Below are positions 41,564 through 52,717 of a DNA stretch of 64,000 bases, in pieces. Both the position numbers and the translations under genes were made by a program. Below the pieces are notes generated by a model that saw only the letters and a program-made list of their open reading frames with translations, searched no databases and was not told the DNA's origin. Numbering within the stretch: the stretch's first letter is position 1; every line of letters begins with the position of its first letter. The DNA comes from JAEMQF01 sp963791595 (GTDB lineage Bacteria; Pseudomonadota; Gammaproteobacteria; Burkholderiales; Burkholderiaceae_C): positions 1 to 64,000 of the forward strand of contig CAWBTF010000023.1 of assembly GCA_963791595.1 (NCBI GenBank), in the 5' to 3' direction.

Positions 41564-42769
41564 TCACCAGCCCTTCTTCGCCTCGTACTTGCCGGTGGCG
41601 ATGCTCGCCGGCCAGACGATCTGCAGCTTGCCCTTCTGGTACTGCACGAAGGCCGTCGGCGTGATCGCGTTCTGCACGCCGTCGAACTTGACCTTGCCGT
41701 TGATGGTGTCGAAGGTGTCGCTGGCGATCGTGGCGCGGATCTTCTCCTTGTCGAGGCCGTTCTTCGCGACCGCGGCTTCCAGGATCTCGAGCGACATCCA
41801 GGCCAGCGCCGAGTTGAGATAGTCCGGGTCCTCGCCGAACTTCTTGACGTAGCTGTCGTAGAAGGCCTGCGAGCCCTTCCATCGGCGCGCGGCGACCAGT
41901 GCGCGATCGTGACGACGCCGTCGGCCGACGCGGCGCCCACGGCCTTCGGGAAGAACGCATCGCTCGGGCCGATGGCGACGAACTGGAACGGCTCGTTCAG
42001 GCCGAGTTCCTTCGCCTGCTTCGCGTAGAGCACCGAGTCGCCCGGATAGGCCAGCGCCAGCACCGCATCGACGTTGCGGCCTTCGCTTGCGTCAGCATCG
42101 CGGTCATGTCCTTCACGTCGGGCGGGTACTCGGTCGACACCTTGATCTCGATGCCGGCCTTCTTCAGCTCGGGCTCGACGAAGTTCTTGATCTCCTTGGT
42201 GAAGGGCAGCACGTTCGCGAGCACGGCGACCGACTTGACGTTCTGCGCTTTCAGCATCGCCGTCAGCTCGGTGCCGATGCGGTCGGGAATGGCCGAGGTG
42301 GGGAACCAGATGTAGCCGGGCTTGACTTGCGCAGCGCGACCGACGCGGCGGTGTTGCCGACCAGCGGGAACTTGTACTTCTCGAGCACCGGCGCAATCGG
42401 CGATATGGAACGGCGTGCCCCAGGGCGCGAGCAGCAGGTCGACCTTGTCGTCGGTGATCAGCTTCTCGTAGATGCGCACCGCCTGCTCGGGCTTGCTCTG
42501 GTCGTCGTAGATCACGAACTCGACCTTGCGCTTCGTGCCGCCCACGTTCATGCCGCCGCGCGCATTGACCTGCTCGCGCCACAGCTCGTAGGTGTTGAGC
42601 TGCGACGGCGTGGCGTTCGCGAGCATGCCGGTGCGCGCCATCGAGAAGCCGATGCGCAGCGGCTTGTCGGCCTGCGCCAAGCGCCGGCGCCGGCGAGCGC
42701 GAGCACGCCAGCGGTGATGCCGCTCATCACGAGGCGACGCTTGGTGCGGTTCTGACGGATCGAGTTCAT
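41564..42769 (-). CDS. Branched-chain-type ABC transporter periplasmic binding protein (several frameshifts)
   Basis: Periplasmic binding protein of about 400 residues, Leu/Ile/Val-binding superfamily but probably with an aromatic or amide ligand given the operon. Start ATG follows ccaaggagacatgcc, a strong RBS, and overlaps the preceding hydrolase stop. Signal segment LVMSGITAGVLALAGAGA is followed by LRIGFSMARTGMLAN, VEFVIYDDQSKPEQAVRIYE, LLLAPWGTPFHI and the C-terminal GKLQIVWPASIATGKYEAKK. At least four frame switches occur (about 42680, 42400, 42330, 42090, 41890) with homology continuing through them. Confidence 0.85.
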
Positions 42770-43639
42770 GGCATGTCTCCTTGGTTGTTCGGGGGAAAGT
42801 TGTCGTCGAACGCCAGTATGGCGCATCCACGACGCCGCACGTTGGGCCCAAGGCTTGCCGGTGTCACCGCAGGCCAGGCTGGCCTCGAAGTGATCGCAGC
42901 CTTCGAGCACTCAGTGTCCACCGTCGCACCGGCCTCGCGCAGCGCGTGCGCCATCTGCTGCGCTTGGCGCACGAGGTGCGGAAAGTCGCGGCCGCCGTGC
43001 GTGATCAGGAAGGGCGGGCAGGCGGAGGGCTCGGACTGCGCGAGCGGCGAGGCCGCGATCTCGGCCTACCCGTCCTGCCCCGGCCCGAGAAAGCGCGGCC
43101 GCACCGACAGCCCGCTGCTCGGCCGAAGCGGTACACGCCCGACACCGGCAGGCAGCCGCGCAGCACGTTGCCGCGCAGCGCGCGCTGGGCGCGCCACGCG
43201 GCGGTGACGGCCAGCAGCGCCGCATAGTGGCCGCCGGCCGAGTGGCCACCGACGAAGATGCGCCGCGCATCGCCGCCATGCTCGCCGATGTGGCGCAGCA
43301 CCCAGGCGACGGCGTCGGCGCAGTCGTCGAAGGCCGCCGGGAACACATGCTGCGGCGCCAGCCGATAGCCGGCGCTGACGAAGGTGACGCCCCGCGCAGT
43401 GAGCGCCGGCGCCATGAAGGACATCCACTCCTTGTAGCCGTTGGTCCAGCCGCCGCCGTGGAAGAACACGAGCACATCGCCGCTGGGCTGCGCGCCGGGA
43501 AGACGGTGAGCGTCTGATAGGCGTCGGCACCGTAGTGAAGTCGTCGCTTCGATGCCCTGCCCGGCCGCGAGCACCCGCGCGTCGTACCTCGCCCGAGCGG
43601 CGACAGCGGCTCCTGCGGCGGGTAGTCGTCGATCTTCAT
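42766..43639 (-). CDS. Alpha/beta hydrolase, formamidase/HSL-type (several frameshifts)
   Basis: A carboxylesterase or amidase-like enzyme of about 290 residues. DVLVFFHGGGWTNGYKEWM contains the HGGGW oxyanion motif, SAGYRLAPQHVFPAAFDDCA and FVGGHSAGGHYAALL the nucleophile Ser, and the region EGCDHFEA the catalytic His. The pattern resembles kynurenine formamidase-like members. Start overlaps the molybdenum hydroxylase large-subunit stop, and the end overlaps the binding-protein start, both as ATGA. Within this operon a role in deformylating or hydrolysing a ring-cleavage product is attractive but inferred. Frames change near 43500, 43130 and 42850. Confidence 0.78.
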
Positions 43640-45968
43640 CGCGCGCCTCCGCGGCGAGCAGCGCCTGCAGCACGCGCTCGGCGCTCAGCGGCAGCTGGCG
43701 CAGGCGCGCGCCCAATGCGTCGGCAATCGCGTTGGCGATGGCCGCGGCCACGGCGTTGATGCCGATCTCGCCGACGCTCTTGGCGCCGAACGGGCCGGTG
43801 GGCTCATTGATTCGACGATGTATGCGCGCAGGGATTCCGGCAGCTCGGCGAAGGTCGGGATCTTGTAGTCCATCAGGGTCGGGTTGGCGAGGCGCGCGCC
43901 GTCCCAGACCATTTCCTCGATCAGCGCGAAGCCCAGGCCCTGCACGAAGGCGCCCTCGATCTGGGCCCTTCGACCATGGTCGGGTTGATGGCGCGGCCGA
44001 CATCGCAGGCCGACCAGGCGCTCACCACGCGCACCTTGCCGGTGAGCGCATCGACTTCGACATCGACCACCATCGCGGCGAAGCTGAAGATGCCGATCTG
44101 CGGGAACGGCAGCCCGATCGCGACGGCGCGCTTCGGGTCGACGGTCGGCTGGTCGAAGACCCAGCTGTGTGCGCCGATGATCGGACCGCCCGCGGCCCAG
44201 TGCGCTCGCCCGGAGATGTCGGCGAAGCTGACACTGCGCTTGGCGACGCCCTTGACGGCGACCGCGCCGCCGGGGCGCAGTTCGAGGTCGTCGACCGCGC
44301 ATTCGAGCATCTCGGCGGCATGCTCCTTGAGCTTGCTTCTCGACCTCGGCCGCGGCGCCGACCACCGAGCGGCCGGTCATGTAAGGTGACGCGGCTGGCG
44401 GTGGTGCCCCAGTTGTACGGCGAGCCGTCGGTGTCGGGGCTGGCGATCGCGACGCGTTCCACCGGCACCTGCAACGCCTCGGCGCAGATCTGCGTGAGCA
44501 CCGTATTGGAGCCCTGGCCGATGTCGACCGCGCCGGCGTTCAGCAGCACGGTGCCGTCTTCGAGCATGCGCACGATCGCGCCGGTGGCGAGCAGCCCGCC
44601 GATGTGGGCGGCGACCGCGAAGCCGCGGCCGCGCGCTTCTCGGCTCAGCGGCGCGGCGGGCGCCGGTCAGCCTTTGATCCAGCCGACTCGCGCGACCTGT
44701 CGAGGCATTCGCGCCAGGCCGTTCGAGAGGATGCGTCTGGCCGCCGAACCAGCGTCGCCGTCGCGCTTGCATGTTCTTCAGGCGCAGTTCGATCGGGTCC
44801 ATGCCGAGCTGCGCGGCGATCTCGTCGATCTGCTACTCGGAGGCGAAGGTCACCTGCGGAACGCCGAAGCCGCGGAACGCGCCGAAGCGCAGCTTGTTGG
44901 TGTAGGCCACCCGGCCATGGCGTGCACATGCGGCGATGCGGTACGGCCCGCAGCTCATCAGCAGCGCATAGCCGAGCACGCCGGGGCTGTCGTCGCCAAA
45001 GGCGCCGCCGTCGAGCAGCACTTCGACCTCGCGCGCGACCAGCGTGCCGTCACGCTTGACGCCGGTCTTCATGCGGATGATGAACGGATGGCGCGCGCGC
45101 ACCATCTCGAAATCCTCCTCGCGCGACAGGATCAGCTTCACCGTGCGCCGCGCCTTCAGCGCCAGCACCACCAGCGATCGGCTGCACATGCGCCTCCATC
45201 TTGTTGCCGAAGCCGCGCGCCGATCCGCGGCGTCAGGCAGCGCAGCCGCGACATCGGCAGGCCGAGCGATTCGCACACATTGGCCTGCACGCGGAACACC
45301 GATTGGTTGGCCGACCAGAGCGTGACCCGGCCGCCTGCGTCGACCTCGGCGAGCGCGCCGCAGGGCTCGATCGACAGGTGCGCCTGCGCCTGCGTGCCGA
45401 AGCTGCCTTCGACGATCACGTCGCACGCGGCCCACGCGTTGTCGACGTCGCCTTCGCGAAGCTCGGTGCGCGAGCAGAGATTGCCTGCGTGCCGGCATCG
45501 AAGACCTTGAAGTAGTCGGCCGCGTCCTCGTGCATCACCGCCGCGCCAGGCGCAAGCGCCGCTCCGGGTCGACGGCGGCGGGCAATTCTTCGTAGTCGAC
45601 CTGGATCAGCGCGCCGCCCGCCGCGCGATCGCCTCGGTGTCGGCGGCGACCGCGGCGACGGGCTCGCCGACGTAGCGCACCTTGCCCTTGGCCAGCGCCT
45701 GCTCGTCCTTGATGAACGCGCCCATGCGGTGCCTGGCGTCGAAATCGTCGCCGGTGACGATCGCACGCACGCCCGGCAGCGCCAGCGCGTCGCGCAGGTC
45801 GTAGCCGCGGATGCGCGCATGCGCATGCGGGCTCTGCAGGATCGCGCCGTGCAGCATGCCCGGCCGATACAGGTCGGCGATGTACTGGGCGCGGCCGGTC
45901 ACCTTCTCGCACCCTCGAGCTGCGGCGATCGACGCGCCGACGGCGCCGGATTGCACGTCGGCGCTCAT
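43636..45968 (-). CDS. Molybdenum hydroxylase large subunit (xanthine dehydrogenase/CoxL family; many frameshifts)
   Basis: Molybdopterin-binding catalytic subunit, about 777 codons as expected. Recognisable pieces include VTGRAQYIADLYRPGMLHGA and SPHAHARIRGYDL, then ALAKGKVRYVGEPVAAVAAD at the N-terminus; ILSREEDFEMVRARHPF; RFGAFRGFGVPQVTFASE in the molybdopterin-binding centre; VDIGQGSNTVLTQICAEALQ; and the C-terminal GAKSVGEIGINAVAAAIANA, which contains the catalytic Glu. At least seven frame switches occur, yet the start overlaps the small-subunit stop and the end overlaps the next start. Such enzymes hydroxylate N-heterocycles or aldehydes using water. Substrate cannot be read directly. 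Confidence 0.85.
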
Positions 45969-46457
45969 GCCGGCGTCCTCCCGCGCGCAGCGCCGCCGCG
46001 GCGGCCTGCACCGCCGCGACGATCTTCACGTAGCCGGTGCAGCGGCACAGATTGCCCGACAGCGCGCGCTCGCACCGCCGCCTCGTCCGGCGCCGCGGTC
46101 TGCGCGCAGCAACGCGTCGGCCGCGACCAGCATGCCCGGCGTGCAGAAGCCGCACTGGAACGCGCCGCCTGCGGCGAACGCAGCCTGCAGCGCCTGCATG
46201 CGCGGCTGTGTCGTTCAGGCCCTCGAGCGTGTCGATCCTCGCGCCCTTCGCAGTTGTGCGCGAGGCTCAGGCAGGCGCGCACGGCCACGCCGTCGACGCT
46301 GACGGTGCAGGCGCCGCACACGCCCTGGTTGCAGCCGCGCTTGGCGGCGGTGAGCTGCAGCCGATCGCGCAGCACGGTAAGCAGCGTGTCGTGCAGCGCC
46401 GCGTCGACGTCGATCCGTCTTGCCGTTGATCTGCAGGTTCACGGCGCTCGATTTCAT
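45965..46457 (-). CDS. Molybdenum hydroxylase [2Fe-2S] small subunit (CoxS family; frameshifted)
   Basis: Electron-transfer subunit of about 163 residues. The plant-ferredoxin-type cluster motif KRGCNQGVCGACTVSVDG and the second cluster motif pair (FQCGFCTPGML and LSGNLCRCTGY) are both visible although in different frames. The start MKSSAVNLQINGK lies 12 bp after the FAD-subunit stop, and the stop overlaps the large-subunit start as ATGA. Frames change near 46420, 46245, 46190 and 46065. Confidence 0.87.
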
Positions 46458-46468
46458 GCGGCCCCCTG

Positions 46469-47306
46469 TTACGCGGCTTCGGCAGCGCGCACCGCGCGCA
46501 GCAGCAGGCGCGGGATCAGCAGGCGCCGGTAGTCGGCGCTGCCGCGCACATCGTCCAGCGGGTCGGCGCGCGCTTGAGCAGCGCGCCGGCACGCGTGACT
46601 GCGGCGTCGCTTCGGTCTGCGCTCGAACAGCGCGTTCGCGTCGTCACTGATCAGCGGCGTCGGGCCGCAAGCGCCGACGGCCACGCGCATCGCGCCCATC
46701 CGCTTGCAGACAGGCCGCCACCGACGCCGTGGCGTAGTCGCCCGCGACGCGCGCGTGCTTGACGTAGACGCCGGCGCCGCGTGCCTCGGGCGCCGGCAGA
46801 AGCACGGCGGTGACGATCTCGCCCGGCTCGAGCGCGGTGACGTACCAGTCGACGAAGAACTCGCCGCCGGCACGACGCGGCGGCCCGCTGGAGGAGGCGA
46901 ATCTCGATGTCGCATCGCGCGGCGACCAGCGCCGGCGGATAGTCCAGCCCCGGGTCGGCAAAGGAGATCGAGCCGCCGATCGTGCCCATGTTGCGCACCG
47001 TCGCATTCGCGATCTGCGAGGCCGCGCTGCGCACTGCCGGTGGCACCGCTCAGCAGCCCGCTGGCCGCGGTGTCGCGGTGCCGCGTGAACGCGCCGATGC
47101 GAAGGCGCCCATCAGGCAACCCGAGATGCCTTGCAGTTCGGCGATGCCCGCCAGGCTGACCAGCGCCGCCGGTTCGATCACCCGGGCGTTGAGCATCGCC
47201 ACCAGCGTCGCGCCGCCGGCGATCGGCCGGGCCTGCGGGTCTGCGCGAGCAGCGCCATGGCCTCGGCCACGCTGCGCGGATGATAGATACCTTGCAGCGC
47301 GGGCAC
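46469..47306 (-). CDS. Molybdenum hydroxylase FAD-binding subunit (CoxM family; frameshifted)
   Basis: FAD-binding medium subunit of about 279 codons. The GTG start at 47306 begins VPALQGIYHPRSVAEAMALL, the normal N-terminus, and follows the CoxG-like stop by one base. An FAD-binding glycine-rich region (AGGATLVAMLNAR in the repaired frame) and the second motif MGTIGGSISFADPG are present, as is AGVYVKHARVAGDYATASVA in the C-terminal domain. Frames change near 47230, 47100, 47040, 46885 and 46710. It passes electrons from the iron-sulfur subunit to an acceptor. Confidence 0.85.
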
Positions 47307-47307
47307 T

Positions 47308-47889
47308 TCAGCCCCCCGCTTTCGGCGCGCCGGCGCGAAGGCCGCGCAGCCACAGCCACAGCGACTGCCACAGCTCTCGCCACCCGCGCGGCTGCTGCGC
47401 ATTCGTCGGCGCCGTGGCGCCCGTCGCGACCGCCGCCGCCGGTGCTTCCAATGCCTGCAACTCGCGCTGCAGGTTGGCGCGAATTCGATCGCCGAGGGTC
47501 TGCGCCTTCTTCTTCATCATGCCGAGCGCGAAGCGGCCCAGCCGCCCGGTGACCGAGACTTCCGAGCGGTAGCTCACCAGCGTGCCGCCGGGCGTTGGCA
47601 CCAAGCTGATGCGGCTGTCGGCCTGCAAGGTGCTGGCGCGCCCGCCTTCTTCGCCGCGCGTCGTGGCCCGCACACTGGTCGCATCGCGCTGCGTGATCTG
47701 CACCTGCAGGTCGAAGCGCGCCTCGATGCCCGCCAGCGCAATCGTCACCACGGCGCGGTAGCGGTCGGCGTCGATCGCTTCGAGGCTTTCGCAGCCCGGC
47801 AGGCACGACGCCATCAGCCGCGCATCGAAAAGATGCCGCATCAGCGCCTCGGGCGGCGCGGCGACGGGGAATTCGCCGTCGATCAGCAT
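47308..47889 (-). CDS. CoxG-like SRPBCC protein
   Basis: A 193-residue protein of the CO-dehydrogenase subunit G/SRPBCC family, in one intact frame. DGEFPVAAPPEALMRHLFDA, SCLPGCESLEAIDADRY and the region TPGGTLVSYRSEVSVTGRLG fit the family. CoxG-type proteins are thought to recruit or help mature molybdenum hydroxylases at the membrane. Here a basic linker and a tryptophan-rich tail (WRELWQSLWLWLRGL) may anchor it. It sits directly before the FAD subunit, matching that role. Confidence 0.88.
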   Translation of the reverse strand: MLIDGEFPVAAPPEALMRHLFDARLMASCLPGCESLEAIDADRYRAVVTIALAGIEARFDLQVQITQRDATSVRATTRGEEGGRASTLQADSRISLVPTPGGTLVSYRSEVSVTGRLGRFALGMMKKKAQTLGDRIRANLQRELQALEAPAAAVATGATAPTNAQQPRGWRELWQSLWLWLRGLRAGAPKAGG

Positions 47890-47913
47890 CGCATTGTCCT
47901 GTCGAACATCGCG

Positions 47914-48998
47914 TCAGCGCGCCACCCGCGGCACAATCATCTTCGGGTCGACGATGCGGCCGTCTTTCGACGACGACGTTGCCGTCGAGCGCGATGGTGC
48001 AGCCGCGCATCGGCACGTCGTAGTGGCCGCGCGTGGTGCGCTTGCCGCCGCCCTGCGTGTTCGGGCCGGTAGAGAACAGGAAGTTGCCGGGGAAGCTGCG
48101 CGCCGCGGCGCGGCTGCGCTCGGGCGCGTCGCCATAGAGCGCCAGCGCAATCCCAGCGGCACTGCGGGTTCAGGCCCCAACCAAGGTGCGATACGGCGTA
48201 AGGGTCGCGGTCGCCCGCGCCTGTCTGGCCCTCAGCCAGCCAGTCGCGCATCAGCACCGCGTCGAGGCCGCCTTCGATGCTCGTGATGTGGCCGCCGCGG
48301 ATTTCCAGGTGAATCGGATCCGTCACGTAGCGGCAATACGGCAGGATGACGATGTCGCCGGGCGCGATCACGACCGTGCCTTCGGCGCTGCCTTCGTTCG
48401 GGAAACGTGTGCAGCAGGCCCACACCCCAGTGGTCGAAGTGGCCGGGCTCGTCGGCACATGCCCCACTGGCTCATCACCGGGTATTCGCCGCAGCGGTAG
48501 CTGAGGTCGGTGCCGGCCTGGCTGGTGACACGCACCTCTTTCGTCTTCTTGTAGAGCGCTCTGCGCGTGCAGCACCGCTTCCTTCAAGCCCGGCGGCGAC
48601 ATGCAGTTGTACAGGTCGTCGGGCGCGTCGATGATCATCTGCACGCGCACGCCTTCATTCATGACCTCCTTCAACCACTTGCGAAAACAGCGGCACGTGG
48701 AAGATCAGCGATCATGTCGGCCACGCTCAGCGCCTCGAGCGTGCCCTTGCACTTGCCGATGGTGGGCACGCCCACGTTGGTCCAGCCCGGAATGGCGTTG
48801 ACGCACATCTCGTAGATGTCGAAACCCATCGTCCTCGGCGGCGGCGAAGGCGGCCTGGATGTATTCGCGCCGCGTGCCGAGGTCGCTGACGATCGCCACC
48901 GTCTGCCCGGGGCCAAGGCGGCACAGCTCGAACTGCTTGCGAAACAGCAGCGCCAGTTTCGCGGGGTTGACTTCCTGGGTGCGGATCGCTGCGTGCAT
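47914..48998 (-). CDS. NicX/M29 aminopeptidase-like metalloenzyme, probable ring-cleaving dioxygenase (frameshifted)
   Basis: A protein of about 361 codons and first gene of the eleven-gene operon. Pieces include LFRKQFELCRLGPGQTVAIV, FDIYEMCVNAIPGWTNVGVP, VQMIIDAPDDLYNCMSPPGL, AVSHLGWGLNPQ and the ending TRGHYDVPMRGCTIALDGNV. The isolated His in SHLGWG and the His-x-Asp of GHYDVPM match the iron ligands of 2,5-dihydroxypyridine 5,6-dioxygenase (NicX), which shares its fold with M29 aminopeptidases; annotation tools often call such proteins leucyl aminopeptidases. Its operon partners, a molybdenum hydroxylase and hydrolase, favour N-heteroaromatic ring cleavage. Frames change near 48830, 48710, 48560, 48460, 48410, 48150 and 47965. 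Confidence 0.75.
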
Positions 48999-49012
48999 CG
49001 CGGGCCTTGCGG

Positions 49013-49052
49013 AGAGTGGTTCACGCCCCAACGAAGGAGCGCGAACCACTCT
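49013..49052. promoter_or_regulatory. Inverted repeat between the operon and the TetR gene
   Basis: AGAGTGGTTC (49013-49022) and its exact complement GAACCACTCT (49043-49052) are 20 bases apart in the 118-bp divergent promoter region. They begin 15 bp before the NicX-like start and end 64 bp before the TetR start. This is a good candidate for a TetR-family operator or paired half-sites controlling both directions. Confidence 0.55.
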
Positions 49053-49116
49053 ACGGACGGTACCCGGCCCTGTCAATAGCGAATACCATTCAGTTTTAGA
49101 AAGCCGATCCCGGCCG

Positions 49117-49725
49117 ATGTCGCAAACCAAGAAGCAAGGCGTGCGCGAAGCGATCCTGGAGGCCGCGTTCGGCCAGTTCAGCGCGCGCGGTTACAGCGAC
49201 ACGAGCATTCCCGCGATCGCCGCCGCCGCGGGCATCTCCACCGCCAACGTCTACGTCTACTTCCGCTCCAAGCTCGACATCCTGTTCACGCTGTACGAGC
49301 CGTGGCTGAGCGAGCGGCTGGACAAGCTGGACCGCGCGCTGCGCCGCATCAAGGACCCGCAGCTTCGCCTGCAGCGCCTGCTGCTCGCGCTGTGGCGCGA
49401 CCTGCCGCGCGAAACCAACGGCTTCGCGAACAACGTGATGCAGGCCGTGTCGACGAGCAGCGCCAACAGCGACTACAGCCCGCATCTGCGCGAGATGTTC
49501 CAGGGCCGCGTCGCACTGTGGCTCGCCGACTGCTCGGGCCTGGATGCCCAGCGCAGCGGACTCATCGCCGGCGTGCTGCTGATGGCCTTCGACGGCTTTG
49601 CGATGAATGTGCACCTGGCGCATGGCGTCGAGTGCGATGCGCGCATTGCTCGCGTGTTCGGCGAGCTGCTGGCGGCGCCGCGTGCCGGCAAGGCCTCGGC
49701 AAAGTCCGCGGTGCGCCGCGGCTGA
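49117..49725 (+). CDS. TetR-family transcriptional regulator
   Basis: A 202-residue repressor in one intact frame. The N-terminal helix-turn-helix (ILEAAFGQFSARGYSDTSIP, AIAAAAGISTANVYVYFRSK) is typical, and the C-terminal ligand domain contains DILFTLYEPWLSERLDK. It is divergent from the NicX/molybdenum hydroxylase/Liv operon with an inverted repeat between them, so it probably represses that operon until an intermediate or substrate binds. Confidence 0.9.
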   Translation: MSQTKKQGVREAILEAAFGQFSARGYSDTSIPAIAAAAGISTANVYVYFRSKLDILFTLYEPWLSERLDKLDRALRRIKDPQLRLQRLLLALWRDLPRETNGFANNVMQAVSTSSANSDYSPHLREMFQGRVALWLADCSGLDAQRSGLIAGVLLMAFDGFAMNVHLAHGVECDARIARVFGELLAAPRAGKASAKSAVRRG

Positions 49726-49747
49726 GTCGTCTCAGGGCTTCCCATCG

Positions 49748-50861
49748 ATGTTCCCGATCGGCCTGCTCTTGCTGATGCACGTCTACATCGGCTGGCGCAT
49801 CGCACCGCACTTGCCCGGCGCTGCCGCGCCACTGCTGTTCGCGCTGTGGCTGGCGGCGTCGCTCGTGCTGATACCGGCCGCGTTTCTGGGCCGCCGCGCG
49901 CGCCGCCGGTCCGCCGCCGACCGCTGGACATGGGCCGGCATGCTGACACTCGGACTGTTCTCGATGCTGCTCGTGCTGACCCTGCTGCGCGACGCGCTGT
50001 TGCTGCTGAGCTGGCCGCTGCCGCTGCCACCGCTGGCGCAACCGTCAGCGTTGGCGGTTCCTCTGCTCGCGCTCGCCGCCACGCTGTTCGGCCTGGCCGG
50101 CGCGCGCCGCACCGCGCGGGTTCGCGAGGTCGACGTGCCCATCGCCGGCCTGCCCGCCGCGCTGCACGGCTTCACGCTGGTGCAGATCACCGACATCCAC
50201 GTCGGCCCGACCATCAAGCGCGGCTATGTGCGCGCCATCGTCGACGCGGTGAACCGCTTGAATGCCGACGCGGTGGCGGTGACCGGCGATCTGGTCGACG
50301 GCCGCGTACAGGACCTGGGCGACGACGTGGCACCGCTGGCCGAGCTGCGCTCGCGCCACGGCACGTTCTTCGTCACCGGCAACCACGAGTACTACAGCGG
50401 CGCGCTCGAATGGATGGCGTTGCTCTCGAGCCTGAACCTGCGCGTGCTGACCAATGAACACGTGGTGCTGCAGCACGACGGCGCGCACCTCGTGATGGCC
50501 GGCGTGGCCGACTTCGGCGCGCACCACTTCATCCCCAACCACCGCAGCGACCCGCACGCCGCGTTGGCAGGCGCGCCCACGAGCGTGCGCCTGCGCGTGC
50601 TGCTCGCGCACCAGCCGCGCAGCGCGCCGGCGGCGGCCGACGCGGGTTTTGACGTGCAGCTCTCCGGCCACACGCATGGCGGGCAGTACTGGCCGTTCAA
50701 CTTACTTCGTGCCGCTGCAACAGCCTTACACCGCCGGCTTGCACCGGCTGCGGCAGCTCTGGGTCTACACGAGCCGGGGCACCGGCTATTGGGGCCCGCC
50801 GCTGCGCCTGGGCGCTCCTTCCGAAATCACGCGTCTGCGCTTCGTCACCGCAACGGTGTGA
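49748..50861 (+). CDS. Membrane-anchored metallophosphoesterase (one frameshift near 3' end)
   Basis: A protein of about 370 residues. Four hydrophobic segments at the N-terminus (from GLLLLMHVYIGWRIAP to LALAATLFGLAG) anchor a cytosolic calcineurin-like phosphoesterase. Metal-binding motifs are clear: ITDIHVG, VTGDLVDG, TGNHEYYSG, LLAHQPRS and SGHTHGGQYWP. The frame changes near 50700; the other frame continues with YFVPLQQPYTAGLHR and the family ending YWGPPLRLGAPSEITRLRF. It resembles YkuE/YaeI-type phosphodiesterases, some of which act on lipids. It follows the TetR gene by 22 bp but is probably unrelated functionally. Confidence 0.87.
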
Positions 50862-50960
50862 CGGGCGAGTGAAGGCCGGCGCGTCGGCGCTCCCATGCCG
50901 GCATGCGCAGCGCATGGGTACCATCGCCGTTTTCGATAGAGATAGAGGAAGAGGCCAACC

Positions 50961-52274
50961 ATGGGCGCTGACTTTGGGTTCCGCTTGCCGCGATTGCTTG
51001 CTGCCGCGCCCCGGCATCGACCTGAAGAAGTGGGCGGTGATCGCCTGCGACCAGTACACCTCGGAGCCGCAGTACTGGCGCGAGGTCGAGCGCGAAGTCG
51101 GCGACGCGCCTTCGACGCTGCACCTGATCTTCCCCGAGGTCCACCTCGGCGCGCCGGACGCGCCGGCGCGCATCCGCAACATCCAGGCAACGATGCGGCG
51201 CTACCTGTCGGACGGCCTGCTCGTCCCGCACGACGGCGCGGTGCTGGTGGAGCGGCGCATCGGCGCGCAGGTGCGGCGCGGCCTGATGCTCGAGCTCGAC
51301 CTCGAGCACTACGACTACGCCACCGATTCCACCAGCCTGATCAGGCCCACCGAAGGCACGATGGTCGCGCGCCTCGCGCCGCGCATCGAAGTGCGGCGCG
51401 GCGCCGCGATCGAATTGCCGCACATCCTGGTGCTGATCGACGACCCGCAGCGCACCGTGATCGAACCGCTCGCGGCCCTGCGCGATGCGCTGCGCAGGCT
51501 GTACGACACCGAGCTGATGCGCGGCGGCGGCCACGTCGCCGGGTTCGCACTCGACCCGGCGCGGATCAACGGCGCCGTGCGCGCGCTGCAAGCGCTGGCC
51601 GATCCTGCGGCGTTTGCGCCACGCTACGGCGTGCCGCCGGGAACACCCCCGATGCTGTTCGCGATGGGCGACGGCAACCACTCGCTGGCCACCGCCAAGT
51701 CGATCTGGGACAGCAGCAAGGCGACGGTCGGCATGGACCATGCAAGCCGCTATGCGCTGGTTGAAGTGGTCAACATCCATGACCCTGCGCTCGAGTTTTC
51801 GCCGATCCATCGCCTGTTGATCGGCGTCACCGGCGACGTTCGAAAAGCGCTGGTGCAGGGCTTCGGCAGCCGCGTCAGCTTCACCGACATGCCCAGCGGC
51901 GCAGCGCTGCGCGAGCGCATTCACAGCCGCGCCGGCCGACGGTGCACGCCGCGGGTTTGATCGGCCCGGACGCGCGCTTTTGCGCCGTCGAGCTCAGGGA
52001 TCCGCCGTCGCCATTGGCCGTCGGCACGTTCCAGACCTTCATCGACGGTTTCATCGAACAAGGCGGCGCCAAGGACGTCGATTATGTTCACGGCGATCAA
52101 ACGCTGGAACGCCTGTCGATGAGCGAAGGCCATGTCGGCCTGCATCTCGCGGGCGTGGGTAAGAGCGAGCTGCTGCGCCGCGTGGTGCACGACGGCCCGC
52201 TGCCGCGCAAGACGTTTTCGATGGGCGAGGCCGACGAGAAACGCTTCTACATCGAGGCGCGGCGCATCGGCTGA
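50961..52274 (+). CDS. DUF1015-family protein (two frameshifts)
   Basis: A conserved cytosolic protein of about 437 residues, function unknown in the family. The start MGADFGFRLPRLL follows gaggaagaggccaacc. The frame then changes near 51010 into PGIDLKKWAVIACDQYTSEP, and again near 51945 into GPDARFCAVELRDPPSPLAV. The central MGDGNHSLATAKSIWD is the diagnostic conserved motif, and SMSEGHVGLHLAGVGKSELL lies near the end. Both frame changes preserve homology. Confidence 0.8.
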
Positions 52275-52363
52275 GCAGCAGGACCGGCGCGCATGCGCAT
52301 CGGGAATACCGGCATTCACGCGGGCGTATACCCGCCTGGCCGACCACCCGAACAAGCCAAGCC

Positions 52364-52717
52364 ATGCTTCAGTCAATCCTGCGCGCGTGGAACGAACGCC
52401 AGTACGCGGTCAAGCGCTGCCGCGAGTTGCTGCGAATGCATCAATCGCTGGCCACCAAGCAATCTGGCGCCGAGCGCTTCGAGCTCTACCGCCAACTCGT
52501 CGCGCAGCGCACCGGGGGCGACGCCAACGCCGTGGAAGCGCTGCTCGGGCGCGCCACCCAAAGCTACGCACAATGGCCGGTCGATCGGCCGCTGAACCTG
52601 CGCGACGTGATTCACTATCTGATCGTGCAGGAGTATCTGGCATCGCACCAGCAAGCCAGCTGGCTCGAACAGAACCTGAAACGCATCGTCGACTCGGCGG
52701 TTCCGCACCAGCTGTAG
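52364..52717 (+). CDS. Hypothetical protein
   Basis: A 117-residue soluble protein, mostly predicted helical (YAVKRCRELLRMHQSLATKQ, LRDVIHYLIVQEYLASHQQA). I do not recognise a named family. Codon usage matches neighbouring genes, and the frame is clean, so it is likely real. It stands alone between the DUF1015 gene and the acyl-CoA ligase operon. Confidence 0.6.
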   Translation: MLQSILRAWNERQYAVKRCRELLRMHQSLATKQSGAERFELYRQLVAQRTGGDANAVEALLGRATQSYAQWPVDRPLNLRDVIHYLIVQEYLASHQQASWLEQNLKRIVDSAVPHQL

